DNA from: Lachnospiraceae bacterium
GTDB taxonomy: Bacteria; Bacillota; Clostridia; Lachnospirales; Lachnospiraceae
Reading direction: 5' to 3'
Assembly: GCA_017442865.1 (NCBI GenBank)
Contig: JAFRXK010000023.1
Location: forward strand, 36,592-100,591
DNA length: 64,000 nt
The translations under genes were made by a program, and so were the position numbers. Under the pieces are notes generated by a model. It was given only the letters and a program-made list of their open reading frames with translations, was not told the DNA's origin and made no database searches. Numbering within the stretch: the stretch's first letter is position 1; every line of letters starts with the position of its first letter. Of the stretch, positions 27,115 to 35,353 are shown one piece after another.

Positions 27115-27891
27115 CTAATTATTCATTTTAATCTTTTTTAACTCGTCAAATACAACGTCATTCAGTACCTTGATATAAGTACCCTTCATGCCTGAGGAGC
27201 GGGATTCTATAACTCCGGCGCTCTCAAACTTTCTCAGTGCATTCACAATTACCGACCTTGTAATGCCGACCCTGTCTGCAATCTTGCTTGCTACAAGAAT
27301 GCCCTCGCTTCCTCCGAGCTCTTCAAATATATGCTGTATTGCCTCAAGCTCAGAAAATGATAATGTGCTGATGGCAGATTTAACAATATGAACCTTTCTG
27401 CTCTCTTCCGCTGTTTCTTCATTCACAGAACGCATCATCTCAAGACCAACAACTGTTGTGCCATACTCGCTCAATATAATGTCGTCAATACCGTACTGGT
27501 CATCACATCTGTAAATAAAAAGTGTTCCGAGTCTCTCTCCGGCGATGTCTATAGGAGAAATGATTGCCTGATATCTTTTGATATTGTCCGCCTCAAAACC
27601 AAGTGTTTCAAGATTGACATTCTCCTTTGTTGAAAGCACGCTGAGAAGTCTCTCATTCAGCATCTCATCGACATAACTGCCGACCTCATCAACAATTAAC
27701 TCCATGACTTCATCGACCCCGGAACACAGGCCGACCCCGAGCACCTTGCCCTTTTTACTGATAACCAGAGTATTTGATTTCAAAATCTCGCTGAGCACTT
27801 CACAAATATCGTTGAACACAACCTTATAAGAATTGTTATTGTGAAGAAGTTTGTTAATTTTTCTTGTCCTGTCTAATAATTGTACACTCAT
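27115..27891 (-). CDS. codY: GTP-sensing transcriptional pleiotropic repressor CodY
   Basis: Global regulator of nutrient-limitation genes in Firmicutes; it binds branched-chain amino acids through its GAF domain and GTP as second signal. The 258-residue protein has the N-terminal GAF region (about 1-155, with VLGVGLCSGVDE and RLGTLFIYRCDDQYG) and a winged helix-turn-helix (about 200-250, ASKIADRVGITRSVIVNALR, IESRSSGMKGTYIKVLN). AGGAGG lies seven bases upstream. It is transcribed alone from the promoter at 27940, between the topA operon and the folate operon. Confidence 0.96.
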   Translation of the reverse strand: MSVQLLDRTRKINKLLHNNNSYKVVFNDICEVLSEILKSNTLVISKKGKVLGVGLCSGVDEVMELIVDEVGSYVDEMLNERLLSVLSTKENVNLETLGFEADNIKRYQAIISPIDIAGERLGTLFIYRCDDQYGIDDIILSEYGTTVVGLEMMRSVNEETAEESRKVHIVKSAISTLSFSELEAIQHIFEELGGSEGILVASKIADRVGITRSVIVNALRKFESAGVIESRSSGMKGTYIKVLNDVVFDELKKIKMNN

Positions 27892-27939
27892 TGTCAGCCT
27901 CCTCGAGTACTATTGTGCTAATTTTCACCTCATATGTTC

Positions 27940-27968
27940 ATACTAACACACTTTTATAAAATTCACAA
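27940..27968 (-). promoter_or_regulatory. Predicted codY promoter
   Basis: On the minus strand TTGTGA (27963-27968), 17 bases, TAGTAT (27940-27945), about 50 bases before the codY start. Confidence 0.6.
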
Positions 27969-28024
27969 GAGTTTTCTAACAATTTAATAAAATAAGTGCC
28001 AATTTTAATAAAGTCATAATATTA

Positions 28025-30091
28025 TCAATTATTCATTACAAAACCACAGTCAGAAGCCGAGCAAATCAGCTTATTTCCCTTTTCTATCATGTAACTGCCA
28101 CACTTTTCACATCTTTTGTCTGTAGGCTTCTGCCATGATACAAAATCACACTCAGGATTGTTAATACATCCGAAATATCTTCTTCCCTTCTTTGAAGTCC
28201 TTATGACAACATCATCTCCACATTTCGGGCACTTGACTCCGATTCTCTGGAAATACGGCTTTGTGCTCTTGCACTCCGGGAAGCCCGGACATGCTAAAAA
28301 CTTACCATGAGGACCATATTTTACGACCATGTTTCTTCCACATACATCGCAAATCTCATCACTAACCTCGTCATGGACTTCTATGGTGTCAAGATTCTGA
28401 TTAGCAACCTCAACCGCCTTCTCAAGATCCGGATAAAAGTTTCTGACAACCATCTTCCACTTTATGCTTCCGTCTTCAACTCCATCAAGCAGCGACTCCA
28501 TATTTGCTGTAAACTGAAGATTCACTATTGCGGGGAATGCTTCTGTCATAAGATGGTCTACAGCCTCTCCAAGCTCGGTAACATAAAGCTTCTTGCTTTC
28601 CTTTGCAACATAATGTCTGGCAAGTATCGTTGTAATAGTAGGCGCATATGTGCTCGGACGTCCGACTCCCGCCTCCTCCATTGCCTTTACTAAAGATGCC
28701 TCCGTATAATGCTGCGGCGGCTGTGTAAAATGCTGCTTCGGATCAAAATCAATTAATTCAAGCTTCGTGTCCTTATCAAGCTTTCTTCCGAAAATATTTG
28801 CCTGTGCGTCCTTCTTTGTTTCATCATTATACACATTAAGGAAGCCTTCAAAGCTAAGCTTTGACGACGCAGCATCAAACTTATAATTTCCGGCTGCTAT
28901 ATCTACCGTCATTGTATCATATACAGCCGCAGTCATCCTGCTCGCAGTAAATCTTGTCCATATAAGCTGATATAACTTAAACTGCTCCTTTGTAATTGAA
29001 TCCTTTATTTTTGCAGGCGTAAGCGTAATATCAGTCGGTCTGATTGCCTCGTGCGCATCCTGAATCTTACCTGTGCTCTTCTTTGCCTTTGAAGCAGTTT
29101 CTGCAGCATATATTTCACCATAAGCCTTGCTTATGAACTTATGTGCTGCCTCTTCAGCCTCCTCTGAAATTCTTGTTGAATCTGTACGAAGGTATGTAAT
29201 TATACCTATTGTGCCTTTTCCCTTGACATCCACGCCCTCGTATAGCTGCTGGGCAATTCTCATGGTCTTCTGTGTAGAGAAATTAAGCTTGTTTGAAGCC
29301 TCCTGCTGCAGAGTACTTGTGGTAAACGGAAGCGGCGGCTGCTTCTTTCTTGTGCCGGTTTTGATATCATTTATAGCAAAACCGCTGTCCTTAAGCTCTT
29401 CAAGAATACTGTCCATCTGCTCCTTGCTCGAAATAGTATTCTTTCCATCAGCGGTTCCGTTATACTTAACCCTTAACGGCTTCTTTTCACCCTCAACCTT
29501 AAGGTCTGCCTCTAATGACCAGTATTCCTCAGGGATAAATGCATTTATCTCTTCTTCCCTCTCGCATATCATATGAAGGGCTGCCGATTGCACACGGCCT
29601 GCGCTAAGGCCGCGCTTAACCTTTGCCCAGATTACAGGACTGATAAGATAACCCACGAATCTGTCAAGAATTCTTCTTGTCTGCTGTGCGTCCACAAGAT
29701 TCATGTCAATATCCCTTGGTGCCTTCAAAGATGCCTTTACAGCATTTTTTGTAATCTCGTTGAAGGTGATTCTCTGGACATTTTTATCCTCAAGCTTTAA
29801 TGCGTGGTACAAATGCCAGGATATAGCCTCTCCCTCGCGGTCGGGGTCGGTTGCAAGATAAATCTTATCTGCCTTCTTAACCTTTTTCCTGAGGTTTGCG
29901 AGAATATCGCCCTTTCCTCTTATAGTAATATACTTAGGCTCATAGTCATTATCAATATCAATTCCCAGCTGACTCTTCGGCAGGTCTCTTACATGTCCGT
30001 TAGACGCCTCAATATCATAATTATCACCCAGAAATTTTTTAATTGTCTTTACTTTAGCCGGTGACTCAACAATCACTAAGTTCTTAGCCAT
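28025..30091 (-). CDS. topA: DNA topoisomerase I
   Basis: Relaxes negative supercoils by single-strand passage. 688 residues: Toprim domain (about 1-115, LVIVESPAKVKTIKKFLG, TDPDREGEAISWH), catalytic core with the active-site tyrosine in GIITYLRTDSTR, and three C-terminal zinc ribbons (CDVCGRNM...CPGFPEC; CPKCGDDV...CINNPEC; CEKCGSYM...CSASDC). The ATG has GAGGAGAGATT upstream. It is the last gene of the yifB-dprA-topA cluster, nine bases after dprA. Confidence 0.97.
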   Translation of the reverse strand: MAKNLVIVESPAKVKTIKKFLGDNYDIEASNGHVRDLPKSQLGIDIDNDYEPKYITIRGKGDILANLRKKVKKADKIYLATDPDREGEAISWHLYHALKLEDKNVQRITFNEITKNAVKASLKAPRDIDMNLVDAQQTRRILDRFVGYLISPVIWAKVKRGLSAGRVQSAALHMICEREEEINAFIPEEYWSLEADLKVEGEKKPLRVKYNGTADGKNTISSKEQMDSILEELKDSGFAINDIKTGTRKKQPPLPFTTSTLQQEASNKLNFSTQKTMRIAQQLYEGVDVKGKGTIGIITYLRTDSTRISEEAEEAAHKFISKAYGEIYAAETASKAKKSTGKIQDAHEAIRPTDITLTPAKIKDSITKEQFKLYQLIWTRFTASRMTAAVYDTMTVDIAAGNYKFDAASSKLSFEGFLNVYNDETKKDAQANIFGRKLDKDTKLELIDFDPKQHFTQPPQHYTEASLVKAMEEAGVGRPSTYAPTITTILARHYVAKESKKLYVTELGEAVDHLMTEAFPAIVNLQFTANMESLLDGVEDGSIKWKMVVRNFYPDLEKAVEVANQNLDTIEVHDEVSDEICDVCGRNMVVKYGPHGKFLACPGFPECKSTKPYFQRIGVKCPKCGDDVVIRTSKKGRRYFGCINNPECDFVSWQKPTDKRCEKCGSYMIEKGNKLICSASDCGFVMNN

Positions 30092-30100
30092 AATCTCTCC

Positions 30101-31210
30101 TCATCCAATACATGAAGCATAATAATTCTTCGAAGTCTGCTTAATTAATCCGTCCATCTCCAGTTCCACCAGTATCTCAAGAACCTCTTCAAGTCCAAGA
30201 CCGCTCTCTTTTATAATGGTTTCAATGTATTTTGGCTCCAAATGTAAAATACTATACACCTTTTCTTTTCTTTTATCAAGTGTTATTTTTATTCTGTTTG
30301 AATTTTTAATATGTGAATTTTTATCATGTCCGCTGTCTGCTACGCCGATAATATCCAGAACATCATCCGGAGACATCACCAGATAAGCACCGTTTTTTAT
30401 AAGCATATTGCTTCCCGCGCTTAATTCATCCGAATGTCTTCCCGGCACCGCCGCTACATCCTTTCCCTGCTCCAGCGCTAAATCTGCCGTAATAAGCGAG
30501 CCGCTTTTCTTTCTGGCTTCAACCACCACCACGCAGTCTGCCAGTGCGCTTATTATCCTGTTTCTTTGCGGAAAATGATATGCAAGAGGCTTTTCATGCG
30601 GCGGATACTCCGAAATAACTCCCCCGATTTCTACGATTTCCTGATATAAATCAATATTTTCAGGAGGATAAATCACTTCTGTCCCTGAACCGAGCACCGC
30701 AAATGCTTTTCCCTGCATTTTGACCGCTCCGCAAAGCCCCCTTGAATCAATTCCAAGTGCCATTCCGCTTATAACCTGAACGCCTGCAGCTGCAAGCTCC
30801 CTGCCAAACCATGCGGCAGTCTCCGCCCCGTAATGGCTGCAGCTTCTTGCGCCTATTATTGCCACGGATTTCATATTATTATCCGGCAATCTTCCCTTTA
30901 CAAGCAGTCCCAACGGCGGTTCATAAATATTTTTCAGCCTTTCAGGATAATCCATATCATTAATCGTGATAAAGCTTATGCTTTTTTGTCCAAGATTATG
31001 ATACTCGCTTAATGCTTTGTCAAATCTGCTTTTCGAATTTAAAATAATACTTACCTGCTTTTCCTTAAGTCCAGTATCAATCAGGCATTTCTCCCCGGCA
31101 TCAAATATATTTTCAGCCGATTTAAAAATATTAAGCAGTGCCTGCTTGGTTTTAACACTTAAATTAACATAGCAGCACAGCCAGTACCAGAACTCTCTTT
31201 CCCTCATCAT
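30101..31210 (-). CDS. dprA: DNA-processing protein DprA/Smf
   Basis: Loads RecA on incoming single-stranded DNA during transformation. 369 residues: helical N-terminal part, Rossmann-type DprA core (about 85-290, VAIIGARSCSHYG, SGMALGIDSRGLCGAV, PQRNRIISALADCVVVVEA, SGSLITADLALEQGK) and a C-terminal winged helix (about 305-365). Two ATG codons are adjacent at the start, both within reach of GGAGG; I took the first. It lies between yifB and topA, a common clostridial order. Confidence 0.95.
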   Translation of the reverse strand: MMREREFWYWLCCYVNLSVKTKQALLNIFKSAENIFDAGEKCLIDTGLKEKQVSIILNSKSRFDKALSEYHNLGQKSISFITINDMDYPERLKNIYEPPLGLLVKGRLPDNNMKSVAIIGARSCSHYGAETAAWFGRELAAAGVQVISGMALGIDSRGLCGAVKMQGKAFAVLGSGTEVIYPPENIDLYQEIVEIGGVISEYPPHEKPLAYHFPQRNRIISALADCVVVVEARKKSGSLITADLALEQGKDVAAVPGRHSDELSAGSNMLIKNGAYLVMSPDDVLDIIGVADSGHDKNSHIKNSNRIKITLDKRKEKVYSILHLEPKYIETIIKESGLGLEEVLEILVELEMDGLIKQTSKNYYASCIG

Positions 31211-31248
31211 GCTTCCTCCATGCTGTTTCTATTTAAATATTTAACTTT

Positions 31249-32775
31249 TCAGCTCCAGTACTTCTCTTCAAAGCCTCTGTAGCAAACCGCTTCGCTTAAG
31301 TGCCTTGTGGTTATTTTTTCTTCACCTGCAAGGTCTGCAATAGTCCTTGAAACCCTTAAAATTCTGTGATACGCCCTCATGCTAAGCTGCATCGTCTCAA
31401 AGACCTTCTGCATAAATTCCTTTTCTTTTTTGCCAAGCGCACAATATTTTTCAATATCCTTAGCCTTTATGTGTGAATTAAACTTGTAATCCTCGCCGCA
31501 ATATCTTTCAAGCTGAAGCTTTCTGGTAAGCTCAACTCTTTTTCTGATATCTGACGAGCTTTCTTCATTAATACTATTGTTCTGTGAAATAAGGCTTACC
31601 GTCTCTGTTTCTATGCAGATGTCAATTCTGTCAAGCAGAGGTCTGCTGATATGACTTAAATATCTGCTCACAGCCTTTTCTGAGCAGTGACAGCGCTTTC
31701 TGTCAGGAAAATATCCGCACGGACAGGCGTTCATCGCCGCAACAAGCATTGTATCCGCCGGAAATACATACGCGCCATGAAGTCTTGACACCGTCACATA
31801 TCCATCCTCAAGCGGCTGTCTTAATACCTCCAGCGTGCTCCTTTCAAACTCGGTCAGCTCGTCTAAAAACAGCACGCCCCCGGAGGCAATCGAAATCTCG
31901 CCGGGCTTTGGGAATCTTCCTCCGCCTACCAGTCCCGTCGATGAAATGGTATGGTGCGGAGCCCGAAACGGTCTGTTTCTTACAAGTGCTTCATTTTCCT
32001 TAAGCAGTCCGCTTATACTGTGTATCTTTGTGATTTTAATTCTTTCGTCGAAGGTAAGCTTTGGCAGAATGCCCGGAAGCCTTTTTGCAGCCATGCTTTT
32101 TCCTGAGCCGGGCGGGCCGATAAACAAAATATTGTGCATGCCTGCCGCCGCAACCTCACACGCACGTTTAACCGCAGTCTGACCGTGAATCTCGGCAAAA
32201 TCATAAGGAAAAATATCATCCTCCATAAACTCATTGAGATTCACTTTAACCGGCTCCATATTGTCTATACCGGCAAGCAGTCCCACAATGTGTGACAAAT
32301 GCACAACTCCATACACATCAATACCATCAATCACCGACGCTTCCTTTGCATTTGCTGCCGGCACAATCATTTTCTTAAAGCCTCGCTCCCTCGCACAGTC
32401 CGCTATTGAAAGCATTCCGTTAACCGGGCGCACGCTCCCGTCAAGACCCAGCTCGCCTATAACAACCGTCTCGCTCAACTGCTCCGGCAGCAAAAAGCCA
32501 TAGCCTGTAAGCACCGCACAGGCGATTGCAAGGTCAAATCCCGAACCGCTCTTCCTGATATCCGCCGGTGACAGATTGACTGTAATTTTCTTCGGCTGCA
32601 GATAAAAACCGCTGTTTTTTAATGCCGTCCTCACCCTTTCCTTCGCCTCTCTTACCTCAGGTGCAAGAGTTCCGACCATGTCAAAGCATGGCAGCCCGTC
32701 ATTAATATCCGCCTCCACACTGACAATAACCCCGTCAATTCCGAGGATTGCCGCACTATATACATTACTAAACAA
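31249..32775 (-). CDS. comM: YifB/ComM family Mg chelatase-like AAA ATPase
   Basis: A 508-residue ATPase related to ComM, a helicase promoting branch migration in natural transformation. The N-terminal Lon-protease-like ChlI domain (about 20-140, VNLSPADIRKSGSGFDLAIA) precedes the AAA domain (about 185-395) with Walker A IGPPGSGKS, RPFRAPHHTISSTGLVGGG and GVLFLDELTEF, then a Mg chelatase C-terminal domain. An inserted CxC-H-C group (CPCGYFPDRKRCHC) is typical. The start is TTG at 32775 with TAGGAGTG upstream. Confidence 0.94.
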   Translation of the reverse strand: MFSNVYSAAILGIDGVIVSVEADINDGLPCFDMVGTLAPEVREAKERVRTALKNSGFYLQPKKITVNLSPADIRKSGSGFDLAIACAVLTGYGFLLPEQLSETVVIGELGLDGSVRPVNGMLSIADCARERGFKKMIVPAANAKEASVIDGIDVYGVVHLSHIVGLLAGIDNMEPVKVNLNEFMEDDIFPYDFAEIHGQTAVKRACEVAAAGMHNILFIGPPGSGKSMAAKRLPGILPKLTFDERIKITKIHSISGLLKENEALVRNRPFRAPHHTISSTGLVGGGRFPKPGEISIASGGVLFLDELTEFERSTLEVLRQPLEDGYVTVSRLHGAYVFPADTMLVAAMNACPCGYFPDRKRCHCSEKAVSRYLSHISRPLLDRIDICIETETVSLISQNNSINEESSSDIRKRVELTRKLQLERYCGEDYKFNSHIKAKDIEKYCALGKKEKEFMQKVFETMQLSMRAYHRILRVSRTIADLAGEEKITTRHLSEAVCYRGFEEKYWS

Positions 32776-32846
32776 AAAAAATCACTCCTATTTATATCAA
32801 AATATAAACAGACTTTCTTGGGGGAAACCGTGATATACTACAGAAC

Positions 32847-32862
32847 ACCGCAGAACTGCGGT
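32847..32862 (-). promoter_or_regulatory. Leader hairpin upstream of yifB
   Basis: ACCGCAG/CTGCGGT, a perfect 7-bp stem with a 2-base loop, lies at the probable 5' end of the yifB transcript. It may be an operator or a stabilising 5' hairpin; no function can be assigned. Confidence 0.35.
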
Positions 32863-32868
32863 AAAATT

Positions 32869-32897
32869 ATTATAGCATATGCTCCTTATAAAATAAA
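32869..32897 (-). promoter_or_regulatory. Predicted extended -10 promoter of the yifB-dprA-topA cluster
   Basis: On the minus strand TGCTATAAT gives a consensus -10 (32869-32874) with the TGn extension; the -35 (TTTATT, 32892-32897) is poor, at 17 bases. The 32776-33152 gap holds this promoter, the leader hairpin and a degenerate repeat; I see no gene. Confidence 0.55.
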
Positions 32898-32926
32898 GAT
32901 TAAATTACAATCATATACTTTGATAG

Positions 32927-33085
32927 TTTGGTCATATTATTTTGCTGGCTTAGTTGACTGCAAATTATGATTTGGCGTTTTGTAGTCATCTAGCCATGTC
33001 CGCTTGATTGACTTCAAAACAAAGTTTTATAATTTGTGGTCATCTTTCTTTTCTGGCTTGGTTGAATACAAATCAAAACTTCTTG
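32927..33085. repeat. Degenerate ~55-bp repeat, three copies
   Basis: Three imperfect copies marked by GGTCAT or AGTCAT at 32930, 32984 and 33039, each followed by a variant of GGCTTGGTTGACTACAAA. They lie upstream of the plus-strand acetyltransferase gene and have no coding frame through them. Confidence 0.5.
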
Positions 33086-33152
33086 TAAATAACTCTTTCT
33101 TCCTATACAATAGCATTAATAAGATAATCATAATTGGCGAAGGAGTTTACCG

Positions 33153-33890
33153 ATGCTGGACAGAACGATACCTTTTTACAATACAATTTTAAGATGTGAT
33201 AACTACCGGCGCAAGGATGTTGTGCTGCCGGAGGGCTTCTCCATAGTGCCTTATAAATGCGGTTATGAAAAAGCCTGGGCAGCCCTGGAGTATTCTATCG
33301 GAGACTTCGCTTCTATGGAAGAGGCAGAAAATTATTTTACGGCAACATACCTGCAAAAGCCTGAGCTTTTTGGCAGAATTTTTTTTCTTACCAATAAAGA
33401 TGATGAAGTTGTAGGTTCCTGCATTGCCTGGCAGGACGAACGCAGGGACGGCAATATTCTCTCTCTTACTGATGAAGCCACCAACTCCTGCATTGCCTGG
33501 AAGGACGAACGCAAGGACGGCAATATCCTCTCTCTTACTGATGAAGCCACCAGCTCCTGCATTGCCTGGAAGGACGAGCGCAGAGGCAGCATGGTCTCTT
33601 CCCTGCACTGGCTTATTGTTACCGAAAAATATCAGGGCTTGGGGTTGGGAAAAGCCCTGTGCTGCGCAGTTATGAACATATTTGAAGAGGAAGGGACGTT
33701 CCCTGTCTATATTCATACACAGCCATGGAGCTTTAAAGCGATTTTTTTATATCTCTCGCTTGGCTTTAAGCTGCAGAAAAATGATACCTTCTCACATTAT
33801 GAAAATGAGTATTATAAAGCAATGGCAGCTCTAAAAAAAGTTGTTACGAAAGAACAGTTTGAATTGTTACAGCAATTATCTGAGGAGTAA
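33153..33890 (+). CDS. GNAT family N-acetyltransferase with internal repeat
   Basis: A 245-residue acetyltransferase; substrate unknown. The GNAT core is visible in the acetyl-CoA loop EKYQGLGLGKALC (about 163-175) and the C-terminal strand VYIHTQPWSFKAIFLYLSLGFK. Between beta-strand 3 (EVVGSCIAW) and strand 4 (SSLHWLIV) the protein carries two extra copies of a 23-residue unit, SCIAWKDERxDGNILSLTDEA. Without them it would be about 199 residues. AGGAG seven bases upstream fixes the ATG. It is followed 24 bases later by a second GNAT gene. Confidence 0.88.
   Translation: MLDRTIPFYNTILRCDNYRRKDVVLPEGFSIVPYKCGYEKAWAALEYSIGDFASMEEAENYFTATYLQKPELFGRIFFLTNKDDEVVGSCIAWQDERRDGNILSLTDEATNSCIAWKDERKDGNILSLTDEATSSCIAWKDERRGSMVSSLHWLIVTEKYQGLGLGKALCCAVMNIFEEEGTFPVYIHTQPWSFKAIFLYLSLGFKLQKNDTFSHYENEYYKAMAALKKVVTKEQFELLQQLSEE
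33402..33582 (+). repeat. 69-bp in-frame tandem repeat in the GNAT gene
   Basis: Three units start at 33402, 33471 and 33540 (GATGAAG), with GCATTGCCTGG at 33421, 33490 and 33559. The third unit leads into the normal GNAT sequence. The period of 69 keeps the frame. Confidence 0.92.
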
Positions 33891-33914
33891 GTTTATGAAT
33901 TGAGGAGATATTAC

Positions 33915-34418
33915 ATGATTGAAATTTCAAAGCTAAGCACACGATATGAGGTCAGAAGACTAAATGATTCTGACGCAGATGAAATCCTAAAGCTATGCAA
34001 GGGAAACTCACTGTTTTATAAGTACTGCCAGGCAGAGGCGACAAAGGAGCAGGTTCTTAACGATTTGCATATCACGCCGCCCGGAATTGATATGGAACAC
34101 AAATATTATATCGGTTTTTATCAAAATGATGAGCTTGTCGCCGTTATGGATTTAATTGACGGTTATCCTGAACCGGAAATCGCATTTATCGGTTTTTTTA
34201 TGATGAACATAGCGTTTCAGGGAAAGCAGACCGGCACCGCAATTATAAGCGAAGCCGCAGAATATTTAAAAAGTATTGGCAAAACTGCAATCCGCCTGGC
34301 GATTGACAAAGGAAATCCTCAATCTACGCACTTTTGGAAGAAAAACGGATTTGCAGTCATAGATGAAGTTGACCGTGACGGATGGACAGTCCTTGTCGCA
34401 GAGAAATGTTTGGGATAA
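33915..34418 (+). CDS. GNAT family N-acetyltransferase
   Basis: A 167-residue acetyltransferase of unknown substrate. The motif A region reads FFMMNIAFQGKQTGTAIISEA (about 98-118), with QGKQTG in the place of the usual Q/RxxGxG/A, and the C-terminal part STHFWKKNGFAVIDEV is typical. The frame extends five codons upstream to a TTG, but GAGGAG seven bases before the ATG at 33915 decides the start. It is probably co-transcribed with the preceding GNAT gene. Confidence 0.88.
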   Translation: MIEISKLSTRYEVRRLNDSDADEILKLCKGNSLFYKYCQAEATKEQVLNDLHITPPGIDMEHKYYIGFYQNDELVAVMDLIDGYPEPEIAFIGFFMMNIAFQGKQTGTAIISEAAEYLKSIGKTAIRLAIDKGNPQSTHFWKKNGFAVIDEVDRDGWTVLVAEKCLG

Positions 34419-34454
34419 AACAGTACATGATAATTGATTTAAGGAGGTTTTAAT

Positions 34455-34529
34455 GTGAAAGTTACAGACCGTATCAGTAAAACTAAAAGGCATTATAAAA
34501 GAGAGATCCGACGACCTCTCTTTTTATAA
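34455..34529 (+). CDS. Possible 24-residue basic peptide
   Basis: A GTG at 34455 follows a strong AAGGAGG (34441-34447) by seven bases and opens a 24-codon frame, MKVTDRISKTKRHYKREIRR and four more residues, ending TAA. The last third overlaps the terminator hairpin at 34497. An ATG two bases earlier is followed at once by TGA. It may be a real small peptide, the remnant of a lost gene, or chance. Confidence 0.25.
   Translation: MKVTDRISKTKRHYKREIRRPLFL
34497..34525. terminator. Bidirectional terminator between the GNAT genes and rpmF
   Basis: AAAAGAGAG (34497-34505) pairs with CTCTCTTTT (34516-34524), flanked by T-rich sequence on the plus side and the matching A run on the other. It suits termination of both the plus-strand GNAT transcript and the minus-strand rpmF transcript. 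Confidence 0.75.
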
Positions 34530-34540
34530 TTCAATTCAAA

Positions 34541-34723
34541 TTATTCAGCTGTTTCAAGGATTGGCTTCTTGTTGTATGAACCACAAGCCTTGCATACTCT
34601 GTGAGGCATTGTTAAAGCACCACACTTGCTGCACTTAACAAGATTAACTGCGCTCATCTTCCAGTTTGCACGACGCTTATCTCTTCTAGCTTTTGAATGT
34701 TTATTCTTTGGACAAATAGACAT
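34541..34723 (-). CDS. rpmF: 50S ribosomal protein L32
   Basis: The 60-residue L32 protein of the large subunit. It begins MSICPKNKHSKARRDKRRAN and has two CxxC pairs (CSKCG at about 31 and CKACG at about 44), so it is the zinc-binding form. GGGAGG precedes ATG. It follows the yceD gene by 36 bases, the standard yceD-rpmF arrangement. Confidence 0.97.
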   Translation of the reverse strand: MSICPKNKHSKARRDKRRANWKMSAVNLVKCSKCGALTMPHRVCKACGSYNKKPILETAE

Positions 34724-34759
34724 GGTTACACCTCCCTAAATATAAGTTTTCTTAAACCA

Positions 34760-35284
34760 TCACTGATTCGCGTTCTTAAAAATATCACGGATCACTGCCA
34801 TCCTAGGATCAAGCTCCGTAACATCACATCCACAAGTCCCATTGTTGAGATTCGCACCACACTTCTTGCAAATCCCCTTACAATCCTCACGGCAAAGAAC
34901 TTTCACCGGCATATGCACGAACAGCTCGTTTCTAATCAACATATCTACATCAAGGTCATAATCCTCAATATATGACAGTTCATCCAATCCCTGCGCTCTC
35001 TCCTCTGCCGTCAGGTTCATGTCAACCTCTTTTTCAACATCAAAATCAAAGAGGACATTCACCGGCTCAAGACAGCGGTCACACGGGATTTCCATTGTCA
35101 GATTAACCTTTGTCTTAATCATCAGATGCTTATCATCTGTACAAGTGATAGCAACAACTATCGGTTCGCAGCTTACTATAGGATAATCACCCAGCTTACT
35201 GCTGAATACATGAAACCCCAGACTGACCGGGTATTCCTTCACAGCATCTAACTTAGACATCGCTTCTGATAAATGTATATGCAT
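34760..35284 (-). CDS. yceD: DUF177/YceD family protein
   Basis: A 174-residue protein of the YceD family, which accompanies rpmF and is linked to 23S rRNA or ribosome assembly. Conserved parts are LTMEIPCDRCLEPVNVLFDF in the middle and the C-terminal CREDCKGICKKCGANLNNG with four cysteines. The frame extends 18 codons upstream, but GGAGAG four bases before the ATG at 35284 favours this start. It lies between pta and rpmF. Confidence 0.92.
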   Translation of the reverse strand: MHIHLSEAMSKLDAVKEYPVSLGFHVFSSKLGDYPIVSCEPIVVAITCTDDKHLMIKTKVNLTMEIPCDRCLEPVNVLFDFDVEKEVDMNLTAEERAQGLDELSYIEDYDLDVDMLIRNELFVHMPVKVLCREDCKGICKKCGANLNNGTCGCDVTELDPRMAVIRDIFKNANQ

Positions 35285-35353
35285 ACTTCTCTCCAATACG
35301 CACCTATCAATTATAACTATGTAGGTGGCTTTTGTCAATTACTTTTTAAAAAA

